Positions 44,142-51,892 of a stretch of DNA of 64,000 bases are shown here, one piece after another (positions within the stretch are counted from its first letter, which is position 1; every line of letters starts with the position of its first letter). The stretch spans positions 1 through 64,000 of the forward strand of contig NZ_JAIEZV010000002.1 in assembly GCF_019599545.1 (NCBI RefSeq). Direction: 5' to 3'. This DNA comes from Halobacillus sp. Nhm2S1 (GTDB lineage Bacteria; Bacillota; Bacilli; Bacillales; Halobacillaceae). The translations under genes and the position numbers were made by a program. The notes under the pieces are model-generated. The model had not been told where the DNA came from. It made no database searches and saw nothing but the letters and a program-made list of their open reading frames with translations.

Positions 44142-45107
44142 CTATGGAACAGGTGTAAGTAAAGGTTTTCCCTGGAAGTGATTAACGAGGTTATCAAGAC
44201 TAAGTTTCATCATTTTATATCTAGTTTCCTTCGTAGCTGAACCGATATGCGGCAAACAGACCACTTCAGGACATGAAAGCAATGGATGGTCAGAGGAAAT
44301 CGGTTCTTGTTCAAATACATCAAGTCCCGCTCCGGCAATATTTTTATTTACAATTGCCTCATACAGTGCTTCTTCATCTACCGTGGCCCCTCTGGAAGCA
44401 TTGATGAAGAAAGCCTCCTTTTTCATCTTTTGGAAAGCATCCTTATTGAACATGTGCTTGGTTTGATCTGTCAAAGGAGTCAAACACACGACATAATCGG
44501 CTTGTTCGAGCAACACTTCAAAGTCAGCATAGCTCGCACCAATAGACTCTTCCGCTTCGGGTTTTCGAGAACGATTATAATACAATATGTTCATACCAAA
44601 GCCTTTCGCTCGCTTTGCAACCGCTTCACCAATTCTCCCCATCCCAACGATTCCTATTGTTTTCCCGTGAATATCCGTACCCGCTAACATCAATGGCGAC
44701 CAATGCTCCCACTTGTTATCCTTTATGTATTGGCTTGCCTCTATCATTCTCCTTGCTGTGGCCATTAATAAGCCAAAGGTGAGATCAGCTGTTGTTTCTG
44801 TAAGCACATCAGGAGTGTGGGTTATAGCAATACCTAAATTCTCGGCTGTTTTCACATCGACGTTGTCATATCCTACTGCCATATTGGCTACGATGGAAAG
44901 ATCATTCGCCTGTCGAAGTATTTTTTCATCTATTTTCTCCGTCAACATTGTCAATAAACCATGAGAAGATCGGGCTTTCTCCATCAACATTTGGCGTCCG
45001 ACAGGTTCTTCTTCACTTTGCCACATCTGAATATCCAAATGTTCTTTATAAGGGGCCACGATTTCATCAGGAAGCCTTCGGGTAATAAAAACTTTTGGTT
45101 TGGTCAA
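44142..45107 (-). CDS. D-isomer-specific 2-hydroxyacid dehydrogenase (glyoxylate/hydroxypyruvate reductase-like)
   Basis: NAD(P)-dependent reductase of 321 residues. The Rossmann motif GMGRIG lies near residue 154. The catalytic set is Arg in NASRG (near 237), Glu in DVFEQEP (near 266) and His in PHIGSAT (near 285). The start codon is TTG at 45107 with GGAGG upstream, and no ATG is near. It most resembles GyaR-type glyoxylate reductases, but lactate or phosphoglycerate-type substrates cannot be ruled out. Confidence 0.9.
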   Translation of the reverse strand: MTKPKVFITRRLPDEIVAPYKEHLDIQMWQSEEEPVGRQMLMEKARSSHGLLTMLTEKIDEKILRQANDLSIVANMAVGYDNVDVKTAENLGIAITHTPDVLTETTADLTFGLLMATARRMIEASQYIKDNKWEHWSPLMLAGTDIHGKTIGIVGMGRIGEAVAKRAKGFGMNILYYNRSRKPEAEESIGASYADFEVLLEQADYVVCLTPLTDQTKHMFNKDAFQKMKKEAFFINASRGATVDEEALYEAIVNKNIAGAGLDVFEQEPISSDHPLLSCPEVVCLPHIGSATKETRYKMMKLSLDNLVNHFQGKPLLTPVP

Positions 45108-45295
45108 TAATCAAACCTCCATTCATTTTTTATGATTTTATCATAGCAAATGATAACTGAAACTTTCCAACCTTCTACACTTTTGCACCTTCAAGGGGAA
45201 GTTTTGATATAATGAACATAACCCCGCTCGTTTGTGCAATAATAAACGCGGGTATGGTACAGTGCAAGTCATGATGAGCAGGGAGGTTTTTCACT

Positions 45296-45802
45296 ATGGC
45301 AGAAGACAGAAAAGTATCCACTCTTGAAAAAACAGCAAGGGATTGGCTGGTGGAAAGAGGGGTCACGATTGATGACATTGCTGACCTTGTCTATTACCTA
45401 CAGTCTAAATATCATGAAGACTTATCTATGGATGACTGCCGCTTCAATGTAAATAAAGTGCTCACGAAGCGTGAAGTTCAGAATGCAGTCATAACTGGGA
45501 TTCAAATGGATCGGCTAGCAGAAAAGAAAATGCTTGAAGAACCATTACAGTCGACCATTGAAGTAGACGAAAGCCTTTATGGAATTGATGAAATTATTGC
45601 CTTTTCCATTGTAAACGTTTACGGATCCATCGGATTTACCAATTACGGTTATATCGATAAACAGAAACCAGGAATTCTACAGAAACTGAATGATAAATCT
45701 TCAGGCGAATGCCATACATTTTTAGATGACATTGTCGGTGCCATCGCTGCCGCCGCATCCAGCAGACTGGCCCACACCATTGCTGGAGACAATGAGGTAT
45801 AG
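45296..45802 (+). CDS. yutG: Phosphatidylglycerophosphatase A-like protein (YutG)
   Basis: PgpA-family protein of 168 residues. The B. subtilis relative YutG is annotated as phosphatidylglycerophosphatase A-type. The conserved segments are the WLVERGVTIDDIADLVYYLQ start, an acidic DEIIAFSIVNVYGSIGFTN centre and the DDIVGAIAAAASSRLAH end. Compared with Gram-negative PgpA it has fewer clear membrane spans. The start follows GGGAGG. Convergent setting with a long hairpin downstream. The phosphatase role is from the family. Confidence 0.88.
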   Translation: MAEDRKVSTLEKTARDWLVERGVTIDDIADLVYYLQSKYHEDLSMDDCRFNVNKVLTKREVQNAVITGIQMDRLAEKKMLEEPLQSTIEVDESLYGIDEIIAFSIVNVYGSIGFTNYGYIDKQKPGILQKLNDKSSGECHTFLDDIVGAIAAAASSRLAHTIAGDNEV

Positions 45803-45823
45803 CAAAAAATGAATGATGTAATA

Positions 45824-45880
45824 AAAAAGTAGTTCAATGAAGTGTACGCCATTCCGTACTTTCCCATTGAACTACTTTTT
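45824..45880 (+). terminator. yutG terminator
   Basis: AAAAAGTAGTTCAATG/CATTGAACTACTTTTT stem with a 25-base loop that has its own small GTAC/GTAC pairing. Confidence 0.85.
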
Positions 45881-46040
45881 ATTTTCGTCGCCAGATTCGT
45901 TTAATAAGGAGCGTGACTGAATGCAAGCTGAATATTATTTTTCAGACTTCTTTTCATATCGTATTTTTATTTTTCTGAAACCTTTATAATCTTATCTACG
46001 TACTACATGGAGAGACAGAAAAAGGAAGGAGATACATGAG

Positions 46041-47600
46041 ATGAAAAGTTGGAGAGGAAAATTTGTTTGGCTGCTTCCTACGATCATTGTTCTGGTCGCT
46101 GTTAGCTTGCTGTTTTCTCATAATTATCAAGAAGTTACAGAACAGCCGGATGAAAATTGGAGCCGCGCCCTGGATATTGGAACCACCCCTGTTTTGAGAG
46201 CCCCTTCTGTAGGCATTAGCGAAGGAGACGCCTCCGTTTCTTTTCTTACAGAAGATGGCATCCAACAAAACATTTACAATGAGCAATTTGAGATGAAGGA
46301 ACACAACTCCTATGATATTCCTGTCGATAAATTTACTCAATTCTACATAGGTGAAAACAAGGTCATTTATACCGATTATTACAGCATGTATGATCAAGAT
46401 ACAGGAAATAAAATTACCGATATTCAAGCTTTTTACCCTCTTGACACCATGGCTTTTTACAGGAATGAGGATAAAATATATAGCTTTGACGTAGATGAAT
46501 CCGACAGTGAAGAGCTCTTATCACTGGAAAACCCAAAAGCCTCTGTCCATATGTCAGAGACGGATGCAGGTACTTATTTATTGACAGATGAAGTAACGTC
46601 ATCAGGAAATTTATTGAAATACTACCAGGTGGAAAACAACAACATAAACCCACTCGGTGAAGCCACGTTCTCTGTTAAAGAATCTGAACAAGTCAATGAT
46701 ATCCAATTTGCGACTAAAGAAAACAGTTACCAATTACTTGTGACTACGATACAAAAACAAAGTCAGTCCGGAAAAATTCAGAATCACTACTACTATGCAG
46801 AGGCTCCCTTTGGAGAAAACCCTAATCTTAGCAGAGTGAATTTTAAAGATCCGTACTCCACAAGTGAGCTGAAAGAAATATCTGATCTCAGCATTCATAA
46901 TACAGATAACGGGCCAGTACTCCTCTTTAAAGCAAATGGTTGGACTGACACACTCTTCAGGCCTGGGCCACAATTTAACATATACCAAGCAACCATCAGT
47001 GAGGGTACGTCTACTACAATCACGCGCTTAAGCAATACGCCGTCATTTTCCAATTTTCCAGTTAGAGTAAATAACCAAACGGTTTTGTGGGTTGATCATG
47101 GCGGCGAAGATCATAATTTGTTATTAGCTTCAAGTAAACCTGAAGTGATCGAAAGGGCCGACCAGATAACAAAACAAGGTCTGTTGCTTGCTTCTGGAAA
47201 GACGATTGGTATGCTTTCCTCAGGATTGTTCGCTCTAATCATCTCTACATTCTGGTTCCTATGGCCTTTGCTATTCATGATTTTTATCATGTTCTCTAAA
47301 GCCGACGCTCTTGACCAAGATCGCTCCTGGGTTCTTTATACAGGAATACTCATTTACTTAGTCGCAGCCATTGTAGCAAAGGACCCGATGTTTTCAGATG
47401 CGCTTCTCGCTAGAGCACCCGATTATTTAAGTTTTCCAGGTAGTCCTATATTGTTCCTACTTGGGTTTGCAGGAATTGCTTACGGAATATTAAAAACTGG
47501 AGCACGTTCCAAGGACTGGTCCAATCCTATCCAATTGACTTATTTCATAGGGATGCATATCCTTTTCATCACCGTATTTTTTGGTCCCTACCTGATGTAG
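46041..47600 (+). CDS. Unrecognised membrane protein with large extracellular domain
   Basis: Protein of 519 residues that I cannot assign. An N-terminal span (about 8-26) leads to a long outside domain (about 27-385) rich in short beta strands separated by acidic turns, such as SFDVDESDSEELLSL and VLWVDHGGEDHNLLLAS, compatible with a beta-propeller or sandwich. Four hydrophobic spans follow (about 392-418, 430-447, 470-489 and 499-518). An AAGGAGAT site precedes the ATG. It stands alone between yutG and yutF, where B. subtilis has no such gene, and has its own terminator. Confidence 0.85.
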   Translation: MKSWRGKFVWLLPTIIVLVAVSLLFSHNYQEVTEQPDENWSRALDIGTTPVLRAPSVGISEGDASVSFLTEDGIQQNIYNEQFEMKEHNSYDIPVDKFTQFYIGENKVIYTDYYSMYDQDTGNKITDIQAFYPLDTMAFYRNEDKIYSFDVDESDSEELLSLENPKASVHMSETDAGTYLLTDEVTSSGNLLKYYQVENNNINPLGEATFSVKESEQVNDIQFATKENSYQLLVTTIQKQSQSGKIQNHYYYAEAPFGENPNLSRVNFKDPYSTSELKEISDLSIHNTDNGPVLLFKANGWTDTLFRPGPQFNIYQATISEGTSTTITRLSNTPSFSNFPVRVNNQTVLWVDHGGEDHNLLLASSKPEVIERADQITKQGLLLASGKTIGMLSSGLFALIISTFWFLWPLLFMIFIMFSKADALDQDRSWVLYTGILIYLVAAIVAKDPMFSDALLARAPDYLSFPGSPILFLLGFAGIAYGILKTGARSKDWSNPIQLTYFIGMHILFITVFFGPYLM

Positions 47601-47604
47601 AAAA

Positions 47605-47633
47605 AAACGACCAGAGCTAAGCTCTGGTCGTTT
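47605..47633. terminator. Bidirectional terminator between the 519-residue gene and yutF
   Basis: AAACGACCAGAGC/GCTCTGGTCGTTT hairpin overlapping the yutF stop. Confidence 0.9.
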
Positions 47634-48429
47634 ATCTATTTTCATCAATAGAATTCAACCGCTGGATCCACTGGAATAGATCTTTGCTTTTGTATGTGGG
47701 CTGGTGTTCCTGATCTTCAATCTCTTCGAACGTACTCAACCCCGTTTCTACCATTAACGTATCTATACCAGCTGTCATTCCGGCTTTTATATCCGTATTG
47801 TAATTGTCCCCAACCATTAAAACATCCTCTTTATGATGACCTAGGCGTTTAAGTGCCCGGGACATGATTAAGGGCTCAGGTTTTCCTACGAATAATGGGT
47901 CAACTCCAGTACTCACAGAAATTACGGATGTCAAAGCTCCATTTCCAGGCACAAGCCCGCGCTCCGTAGGAATGGCAATGTCTCCATTTGTACTTATAAG
48001 AGTAGCACCATTCCTTACTTCCAAACAGGCTCGAGCTAACTTCTCATAATTTATTTCCCGGTCAATACCGATGACCACAAAGTCTGCACTTTCTTTCACT
48101 AATTCCAAGCCCTCACCGCGTAATGCGTCGAATAGACCTTCTTCCCCGATGGCAAATACCCGGGCTTTGTCGTTTTGGCTGCTGATATACTCAGCAGTAG
48201 CAAGGCTGCTCGTATAAACTTGTTCTGGAGTGGCGCGTACTCCGATTTGATTGAGTTTCTTTGCAATTTGATCAACGGTTTTCGAAGAATTATTCGTCAA
48301 ATACATAAATGGGATGTTCTGCATTTTTAAATGCTCGACGAATTCTGAGGCGCCTTCAATCCTTTCAGCACCTTTATACATGGTTCCGTCTAAATCAATA
48401 AGATAGCCTTTGTATTCCTTCAAGCTCAT
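47632..48429 (-). CDS. yutF: HAD-superfamily phosphatase (YutF, NagD-like)
   Basis: HAD phosphatase of 265 residues in the NagD/AraL group. Motif I is D12-L-D14-G-T, motif II the LTNNSSK segment (near 45), motif III the lysine in GKPEP (near 183) and motif IV GDNYNTDI (near 205). A type II cap lies between. The start at 48429 follows GGGGTGGG; a GTG 12 bases earlier is in frame. It sits 15 bases after yutE and is probably co-transcribed. The substrate is unknown, likely a sugar phosphate. Confidence 0.92.
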   Translation of the reverse strand: MSLKEYKGYLIDLDGTMYKGAERIEGASEFVEHLKMQNIPFMYLTNNSSKTVDQIAKKLNQIGVRATPEQVYTSSLATAEYISSQNDKARVFAIGEEGLFDALRGEGLELVKESADFVVIGIDREINYEKLARACLEVRNGATLISTNGDIAIPTERGLVPGNGALTSVISVSTGVDPLFVGKPEPLIMSRALKRLGHHKEDVLMVGDNYNTDIKAGMTAGIDTLMVETGLSTFEEIEDQEHQPTYKSKDLFQWIQRLNSIDENR

Positions 48430-48444
48430 ATCTTTTCCCACCCC

Positions 48445-48882
48445 TCAGCTTTTCGAAAAGGCGGACACAGGACCAAGCTCATTATCCAAATATTCACGAA
48501 CACGACTTGGAAAAGCTTGTAACGATTGTTTGTGAACCTGCCACACTTTTACGATCTGCTCATGATTGATTTCCGTATATTGTTGAACAATCATTTTTCT
48601 AAGTTGAACAAATTGCTTGTATGCGTCCTGCTCATCCTCAGGTAATACCTTTTCATCGGTAAGAATGTCAATAATGTCTTCATAACTTCCTGGATCTCTC
48701 ATAATAAACCCATCGATCATCATATTGCCTACATCAATAATGGCTTCTATGTTCAAGTGTGTCATCCGCTCCAAGAGAAGCTGGTCCGCAAAACGCTTAT
48801 AAGAATGTTCCTCCATTTCCTCTTGTATCTTTTCCATATATAATAGTGTCTCCTCAATTTTTTCCCGATTCACAAAATACAT
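48445..48882 (-). CDS. yutE: DUF86 (HepT-like) protein YutE
   Basis: All-helical protein of 145 residues in the DUF86/HepT family. HepT toxins use an RX4HXY catalytic motif; here the matching site reads RKMIVQQY (about 108-115), so His is replaced by Gln. No MNT nucleotidyltransferase antitoxin lies beside it; instead it precedes yutF, as in B. subtilis. A housekeeping role is therefore more likely than a toxin. A GGAGGGCAAC site precedes the ATG. Confidence 0.88.
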   Translation of the reverse strand: MYFVNREKIEETLLYMEKIQEEMEEHSYKRFADQLLLERMTHLNIEAIIDVGNMMIDGFIMRDPGSYEDIIDILTDEKVLPEDEQDAYKQFVQLRKMIVQQYTEINHEQIVKVWQVHKQSLQAFPSRVREYLDNELGPVSAFSKS

Positions 48883-49047
48883 CTTGTTGCCCTCCTACAA
48901 AGAATCTTTAACACTCATGATACCATAAAAGGCTTTTTCTCATGCTTCCTGATTTTCTTGTGTCTGATATCACAAAAATCGGGCATACTAATGCTAAAGT
49001 TTTTCGCAGCGGATTAAAAAATTCAACGAATAGGAGATGATCAAACC

Positions 49048-49314
49048 ATGCAACAACGTCCGCTTCTAGAAGACGTTACTCAAAATACAAGCACTCGATT
49101 TGTTTCATTTACAGCTGGTAGTCACCGTTTTGAACTTGCTTTGATGAAGGCCGAATACTTTCAAAACCAAACGATGGTCATCAACTTACCAAAAAACCGT
49201 CAAGCTTTGCTTGACCATGAAAACATAAATAAAATCGGCCATTTGGAACATATGTTTCAACTCAGTGCCATGGAAGCAGAAGAATTAAGAAATTACCTTC
49301 CTGATCTGCTGTGA
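49048..49314 (+). CDS. DUF3055-family protein (SAV0927-like)
   Basis: Soluble protein of 88 residues that resembles the DUF3055 family of Firmicutes by its central RFELALMKAEYFQNQTMVI pattern and its C-terminal GHLEHMFQLSAMEAEELRNYL helix. The function is unknown. A TAGGAGATGAT site precedes the ATG. It is divergent from yutE. Its downstream hairpin also contains the ribosome binding site of the next gene. Confidence 0.8.
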   Translation: MQQRPLLEDVTQNTSTRFVSFTAGSHRFELALMKAEYFQNQTMVINLPKNRQALLDHENINKIGHLEHMFQLSAMEAEELRNYLPDLL

Positions 49315-49330
49315 GAACAGGCATAAAAAA

Positions 49331-49369
49331 CCTCCTTCGACAGAAAATAATGCAGAAGGAGGTTTTTTT
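49331..49369 (+). promoter_or_regulatory. Terminator hairpin that contains the next gene's ribosome binding site
   Basis: CCTCCTTC (49331-49338) pairs with GAAGGAGG (49355-49362), followed by TTTTTTT and then the ATG at 49370. The 3' arm is itself an ideal ribosome binding site for that ATG. The structure can thus end transcription from the gene before and hide the ribosome binding site of the gene after it. Confidence 0.75.
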
Positions 49370-49657
49370 ATGGGTAAGGAAAAACGTAAGTATTCGGATT
49401 TTGCCAATGTCGAAGCCCAGCGTAATTACTTGACTCCCGAACAACTTCCTGAAGGGCCTTATGGTGCACCAGGAAACAAATATGAACCTGTAACTAATGA
49501 TAAAAGTGCACCATGGACAGAGGAGCAGCGATATTACAGCGCTTTTAATTATGAAAACAAAGGACTCCACCAGGATCTTCCTCGTCAAGAGGATGGTGCT
49601 CACCCTACTCATGATGAAAAAGATGAAAATGTAAAGCCTTCTGAGGAAACACAATAA
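49370..49657 (+). CDS. Conserved hydrophilic cytosolic protein
   Basis: Protein of 95 residues, strongly hydrophilic and probably disordered at the C terminus. A conserved-looking core reads KYSDFANVEAQRNYL (about 7-21), LPEGPYGAP and QRYYSAFNYEN (about 53-63). Proteins of this type are common in Bacillaceae, without known function. GAAGGAGG lies 7 bases before the ATG but inside a hairpin. Confidence 0.82.
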   Translation: MGKEKRKYSDFANVEAQRNYLTPEQLPEGPYGAPGNKYEPVTNDKSAPWTEEQRYYSAFNYENKGLHQDLPRQEDGAHPTHDEKDENVKPSEETQ

Positions 49658-49668
49658 AAAATCAAATA

Positions 49669-49702
49669 AAAAACGGCGTGCAATGATCTGCGCGCCGTTT
49701 TT
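49669..49702. terminator. Bidirectional terminator before yutD
   Basis: AAAAACGGCG.GCA/TGC.CGCCGTTTTT hairpin between convergent genes. Confidence 0.87.
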
Positions 49703-49976
49703 ATTGACGGATTCTTTTCAGCACAAAGTAAGAACAGCCGAAATTACAGTATTCATACAAATAATCTTCCAGCGTACTGATTTTTGTATCAAACGTCGCT
49801 TTGGAATTTTGGTCATCATAAAAGCCTTTTAAACGTAATTGACCATAACCCCAATCTCCAACGATAAAATCATATTTATTCAAAATATCACTAAACCGAC
49901 TCTCCACTTCTTCTTGTTGAAAGCCTTCTTGATAGTCCTCCAGGATCTCATATGTTTTCCCAGCAAGCTCCATCAT
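49701..49976 (-). CDS. yutD: DUF1027 protein YutD
   Basis: Small protein of 91 residues in the YutD family. The family pattern KYDFIVGDWGYGQLRLKGFY (about 34-53) and the ending YLYEYCNFGCSYFVLK (about 73-88) are intact. The function is unknown. The start at 49976 follows AGAGGTGAT; a GTG nine bases earlier is in frame. It is divergent from the yutC lipoprotein gene. Confidence 0.93.
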   Translation of the reverse strand: MMELAGKTYEILEDYQEGFQQEEVESRFSDILNKYDFIVGDWGYGQLRLKGFYDDQNSKATFDTKISTLEDYLYEYCNFGCSYFVLKRIRQ

Positions 49977-50108
49977 TGGTATCACCTCTATCCTTTTTTA
50001 GTGTATCACATTTTTTCATATGTTAGGAAATACAATAAAAGCAAAAAGTATGTTTCCCATAAAACTGTTCAATCTAATAATTATAAACAGTTACATGAAG
50101 GAGGAACT

Positions 50109-50741
50109 ATGTTGAAAAAAATATGGAAAGTATTTACCCTGCTATCCCTAGTTACATTCATCGTTGCGGGATGTCAGGAAACAAAAGAAGAGCAAGCAAA
50201 AAATATGATGGATGATGACACCCTGAATGGAAATGCCATGGATGGATATAATGATAAACCGAAAGATGGGCAAGTCGGGTATGTACGCTTTAACAAAGAT
50301 CAATTGAATCAAGATACTGAAGAACATCGCGAAATCAAAGTCAACCGTGAAGAAATGGCAGATATGATCTCCCGGATGATTCTCCGCTATGATCAATTTG
50401 ATGACGTAGCCACAGTGGTTACAGATAATGAGGTGCTTGTCGCATACAAAAAAGCAGAAGATATAGACCGGGACTTAGCAGCCGATATGGTTCAGAAGAC
50501 GGCTTATTCTTTAGTTCCGAGCTTTTACCATGTATATGTCTCTGACAACCCTGCTTCTTTCGGGGATATCCAGAGTTTAAGTAACTCCACCGTATATGAT
50601 CAAGGCTATAATGATACAATCGACAGCATTATTAAGAAAATGAAGAAATCACCACAAGGAAAAGTCGATGAATCGAATCCGAACCAACCAGATGTTGGTC
50701 CCAATATGAATACAAAAGAAGAAACAGGAATGGAAAACTAG
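50109..50741 (+). CDS. yutC: YhcN/YlaJ-family sporulation lipoprotein (YutC)
   Basis: Lipoprotein of 210 residues. The signal peptide ends in lipobox VAGC (C22). The mature part has an acidic linker and a domain (about 75-165) of the YhcN/YlaJ type, which occurs in forespore or germination-related lipoproteins. The tail is rich in Asn and Pro. The start at 50109 follows GGAGGAAC; the frame is open for 90 codons upstream but runs through the yutD region on the other strand. It precedes lytH by 78 bases. Confidence 0.88.
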   Translation: MLKKIWKVFTLLSLVTFIVAGCQETKEEQAKNMMDDDTLNGNAMDGYNDKPKDGQVGYVRFNKDQLNQDTEEHREIKVNREEMADMISRMILRYDQFDDVATVVTDNEVLVAYKKAEDIDRDLAADMVQKTAYSLVPSFYHVYVSDNPASFGDIQSLSNSTVYDQGYNDTIDSIIKKMKKSPQGKVDESNPNQPDVGPNMNTKEETGMEN

Positions 50742-50819
50742 GCTCACCCCTATTTTTCCATTCATAACAAAAGCACGCCTGCCTCATGCTATAGATATCA
50801 AAACATTGAAGGTGAGTTT

Positions 50820-51758
50820 ATGAAATACATCGGTTCAATGATCTTATGTCTTAGCATGTGCGTACTTTTATCTGCGGGCTCCATATATGCAGATGAAGAA
50901 AGCGATGCACGAATGGCTTTATATAAGAAAACTTCAGCTGTCACAGATATTCCCTGGGAGTATTTTGCGGCTATCGATCAATATGAGAGGCAGGTTCATG
51001 ACGACCCAAAAGAAGGGCGTGTGACTGCGATTGAAGCGGATCCAATGTTCTGGACCGGTTCTGCAGGAAAAATACCCTCTACATTTTTCCCAGAAGGCTG
51101 GGGTTCAGATGGAAATGGTGATCAAAAGGCTCAGCTGGACAATGATGAAGATGTATTATATTCCATAGGCACATACATGAAGTCCTACGGTACTACGAGT
51201 GACGACATAAAAATTGCGTTGTGGAACTATTACAAACGAGACCTCACTGTCCAAACCATTATGAACACAGCGAGAGTATTCCAGAAATTTCAAACCGTTA
51301 ATTTAACAAACCGGGACTTTCCCCTTCCCCTTCAGGCAAATTACAGCTATAGAAGCACATGGGGAGATGCAAGAGGCTTTGGAGGAAGACGTATCCATGA
51401 AGGAACGGATATCTTCGCCAATTACGGCGTTCCCGTTAAATCTACAACCTATGGAGTCGTAGAGATGAAAGGATGGAACAAGTTCGGCGGTTGGCGGATT
51501 GGAATCAGGGACATTTATAATATCTACCACTATTACGCTCATTTGCACAGCTTTTCAGAAGATATTAAAGTGGGTGACATTGTACAGCCTGGTGATGTCA
51601 TCGGTGCTGTAGGGGCTTCAGGATATGGACCTCCCGGAACATCCGGTAAATTCCCTCCCCACCTTCATTACGGCATGTATCAGGATAACGGAAAAAATGA
51701 ATGGTCCTTTGACCCTTATCCATTTTTACGAAAATGGGAAAGAATGACAAAAAATTAA
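50820..51758 (+). CDS. lytH: Sporulation peptidoglycan endopeptidase LytH (M23)
   Basis: Secreted L-Ala-D-Glu peptidase that, in B. subtilis, trims side chains of spore cortex peptidoglycan. Of 312 residues, a signal peptide (about 1-24) is followed by a helical domain (about 25-165) and an M23 LytM domain (about 170-300). Zinc-site residues are His in RIHEGTDIF (near 198) and HLH in FPPHLHYGMY (near 282). A GAAGGTGAG site precedes the ATG. It follows yutC on the same strand. Confidence 0.92.
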   Translation: MKYIGSMILCLSMCVLLSAGSIYADEESDARMALYKKTSAVTDIPWEYFAAIDQYERQVHDDPKEGRVTAIEADPMFWTGSAGKIPSTFFPEGWGSDGNGDQKAQLDNDEDVLYSIGTYMKSYGTTSDDIKIALWNYYKRDLTVQTIMNTARVFQKFQTVNLTNRDFPLPLQANYSYRSTWGDARGFGGRRIHEGTDIFANYGVPVKSTTYGVVEMKGWNKFGGWRIGIRDIYNIYHYYAHLHSFSEDIKVGDIVQPGDVIGAVGASGYGPPGTSGKFPPHLHYGMYQDNGKNEWSFDPYPFLRKWERMTKN

Positions 51759-51788
51759 AAGCGCCGCACTTTATTGTGCGACGCTTTT
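51757..51788. terminator. Bidirectional terminator, lytH/metS-like
   Basis: AAAAGCG.CGCAC/GTGCG.CGCTTTT hairpin between convergent genes. Confidence 0.88.
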
Positions 51789-51792
51789 CTTA

Positions 51793-51891
51793 TTATTTGG
51801 ATTTTTTAACGGCGTTCGTAATACTGGCAGCCAGGCCACCCCATATAACGACCATTCCGATAATCATCATTGTTACTGCACCAGCTGACAT
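51793..51891 (-). CDS. Small subunit of a two-part NSS amino-acid transporter (MetS-like)
   Basis: A 32-residue single-span membrane peptide, MSAGAVTMMIIGMVVIWGGL onward, ending KSK. The family is the short partner (MetS) of sodium-dependent methionine/alanine importers known from Corynebacterium MetPS. The GGAGGTAAG ribosome binding site lies inside the end of the upstream transporter gene, whose stop codon is one base before this ATG, so the two are translationally linked. The gene is easy to miss because of its size. Confidence 0.88.
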   Translation of the reverse strand: MSAGAVTMMIIGMVVIWGGLAASITNAVKKSK

Positions 51892-51892
51892 A

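Noticed and set aside
45921-45989. 22-codon frame after AAGGAG downstream of yutG
   Set aside because: A reasonable ribosome binding site is present, but there is no recognisable family and only chance-level length; not enough to call a gene.
48445-48882. Possible toxin-antitoxin system at yutE
   Set aside because: The HepT catalytic histidine is replaced and no MNT-type partner is adjacent, so a TA module is not called.
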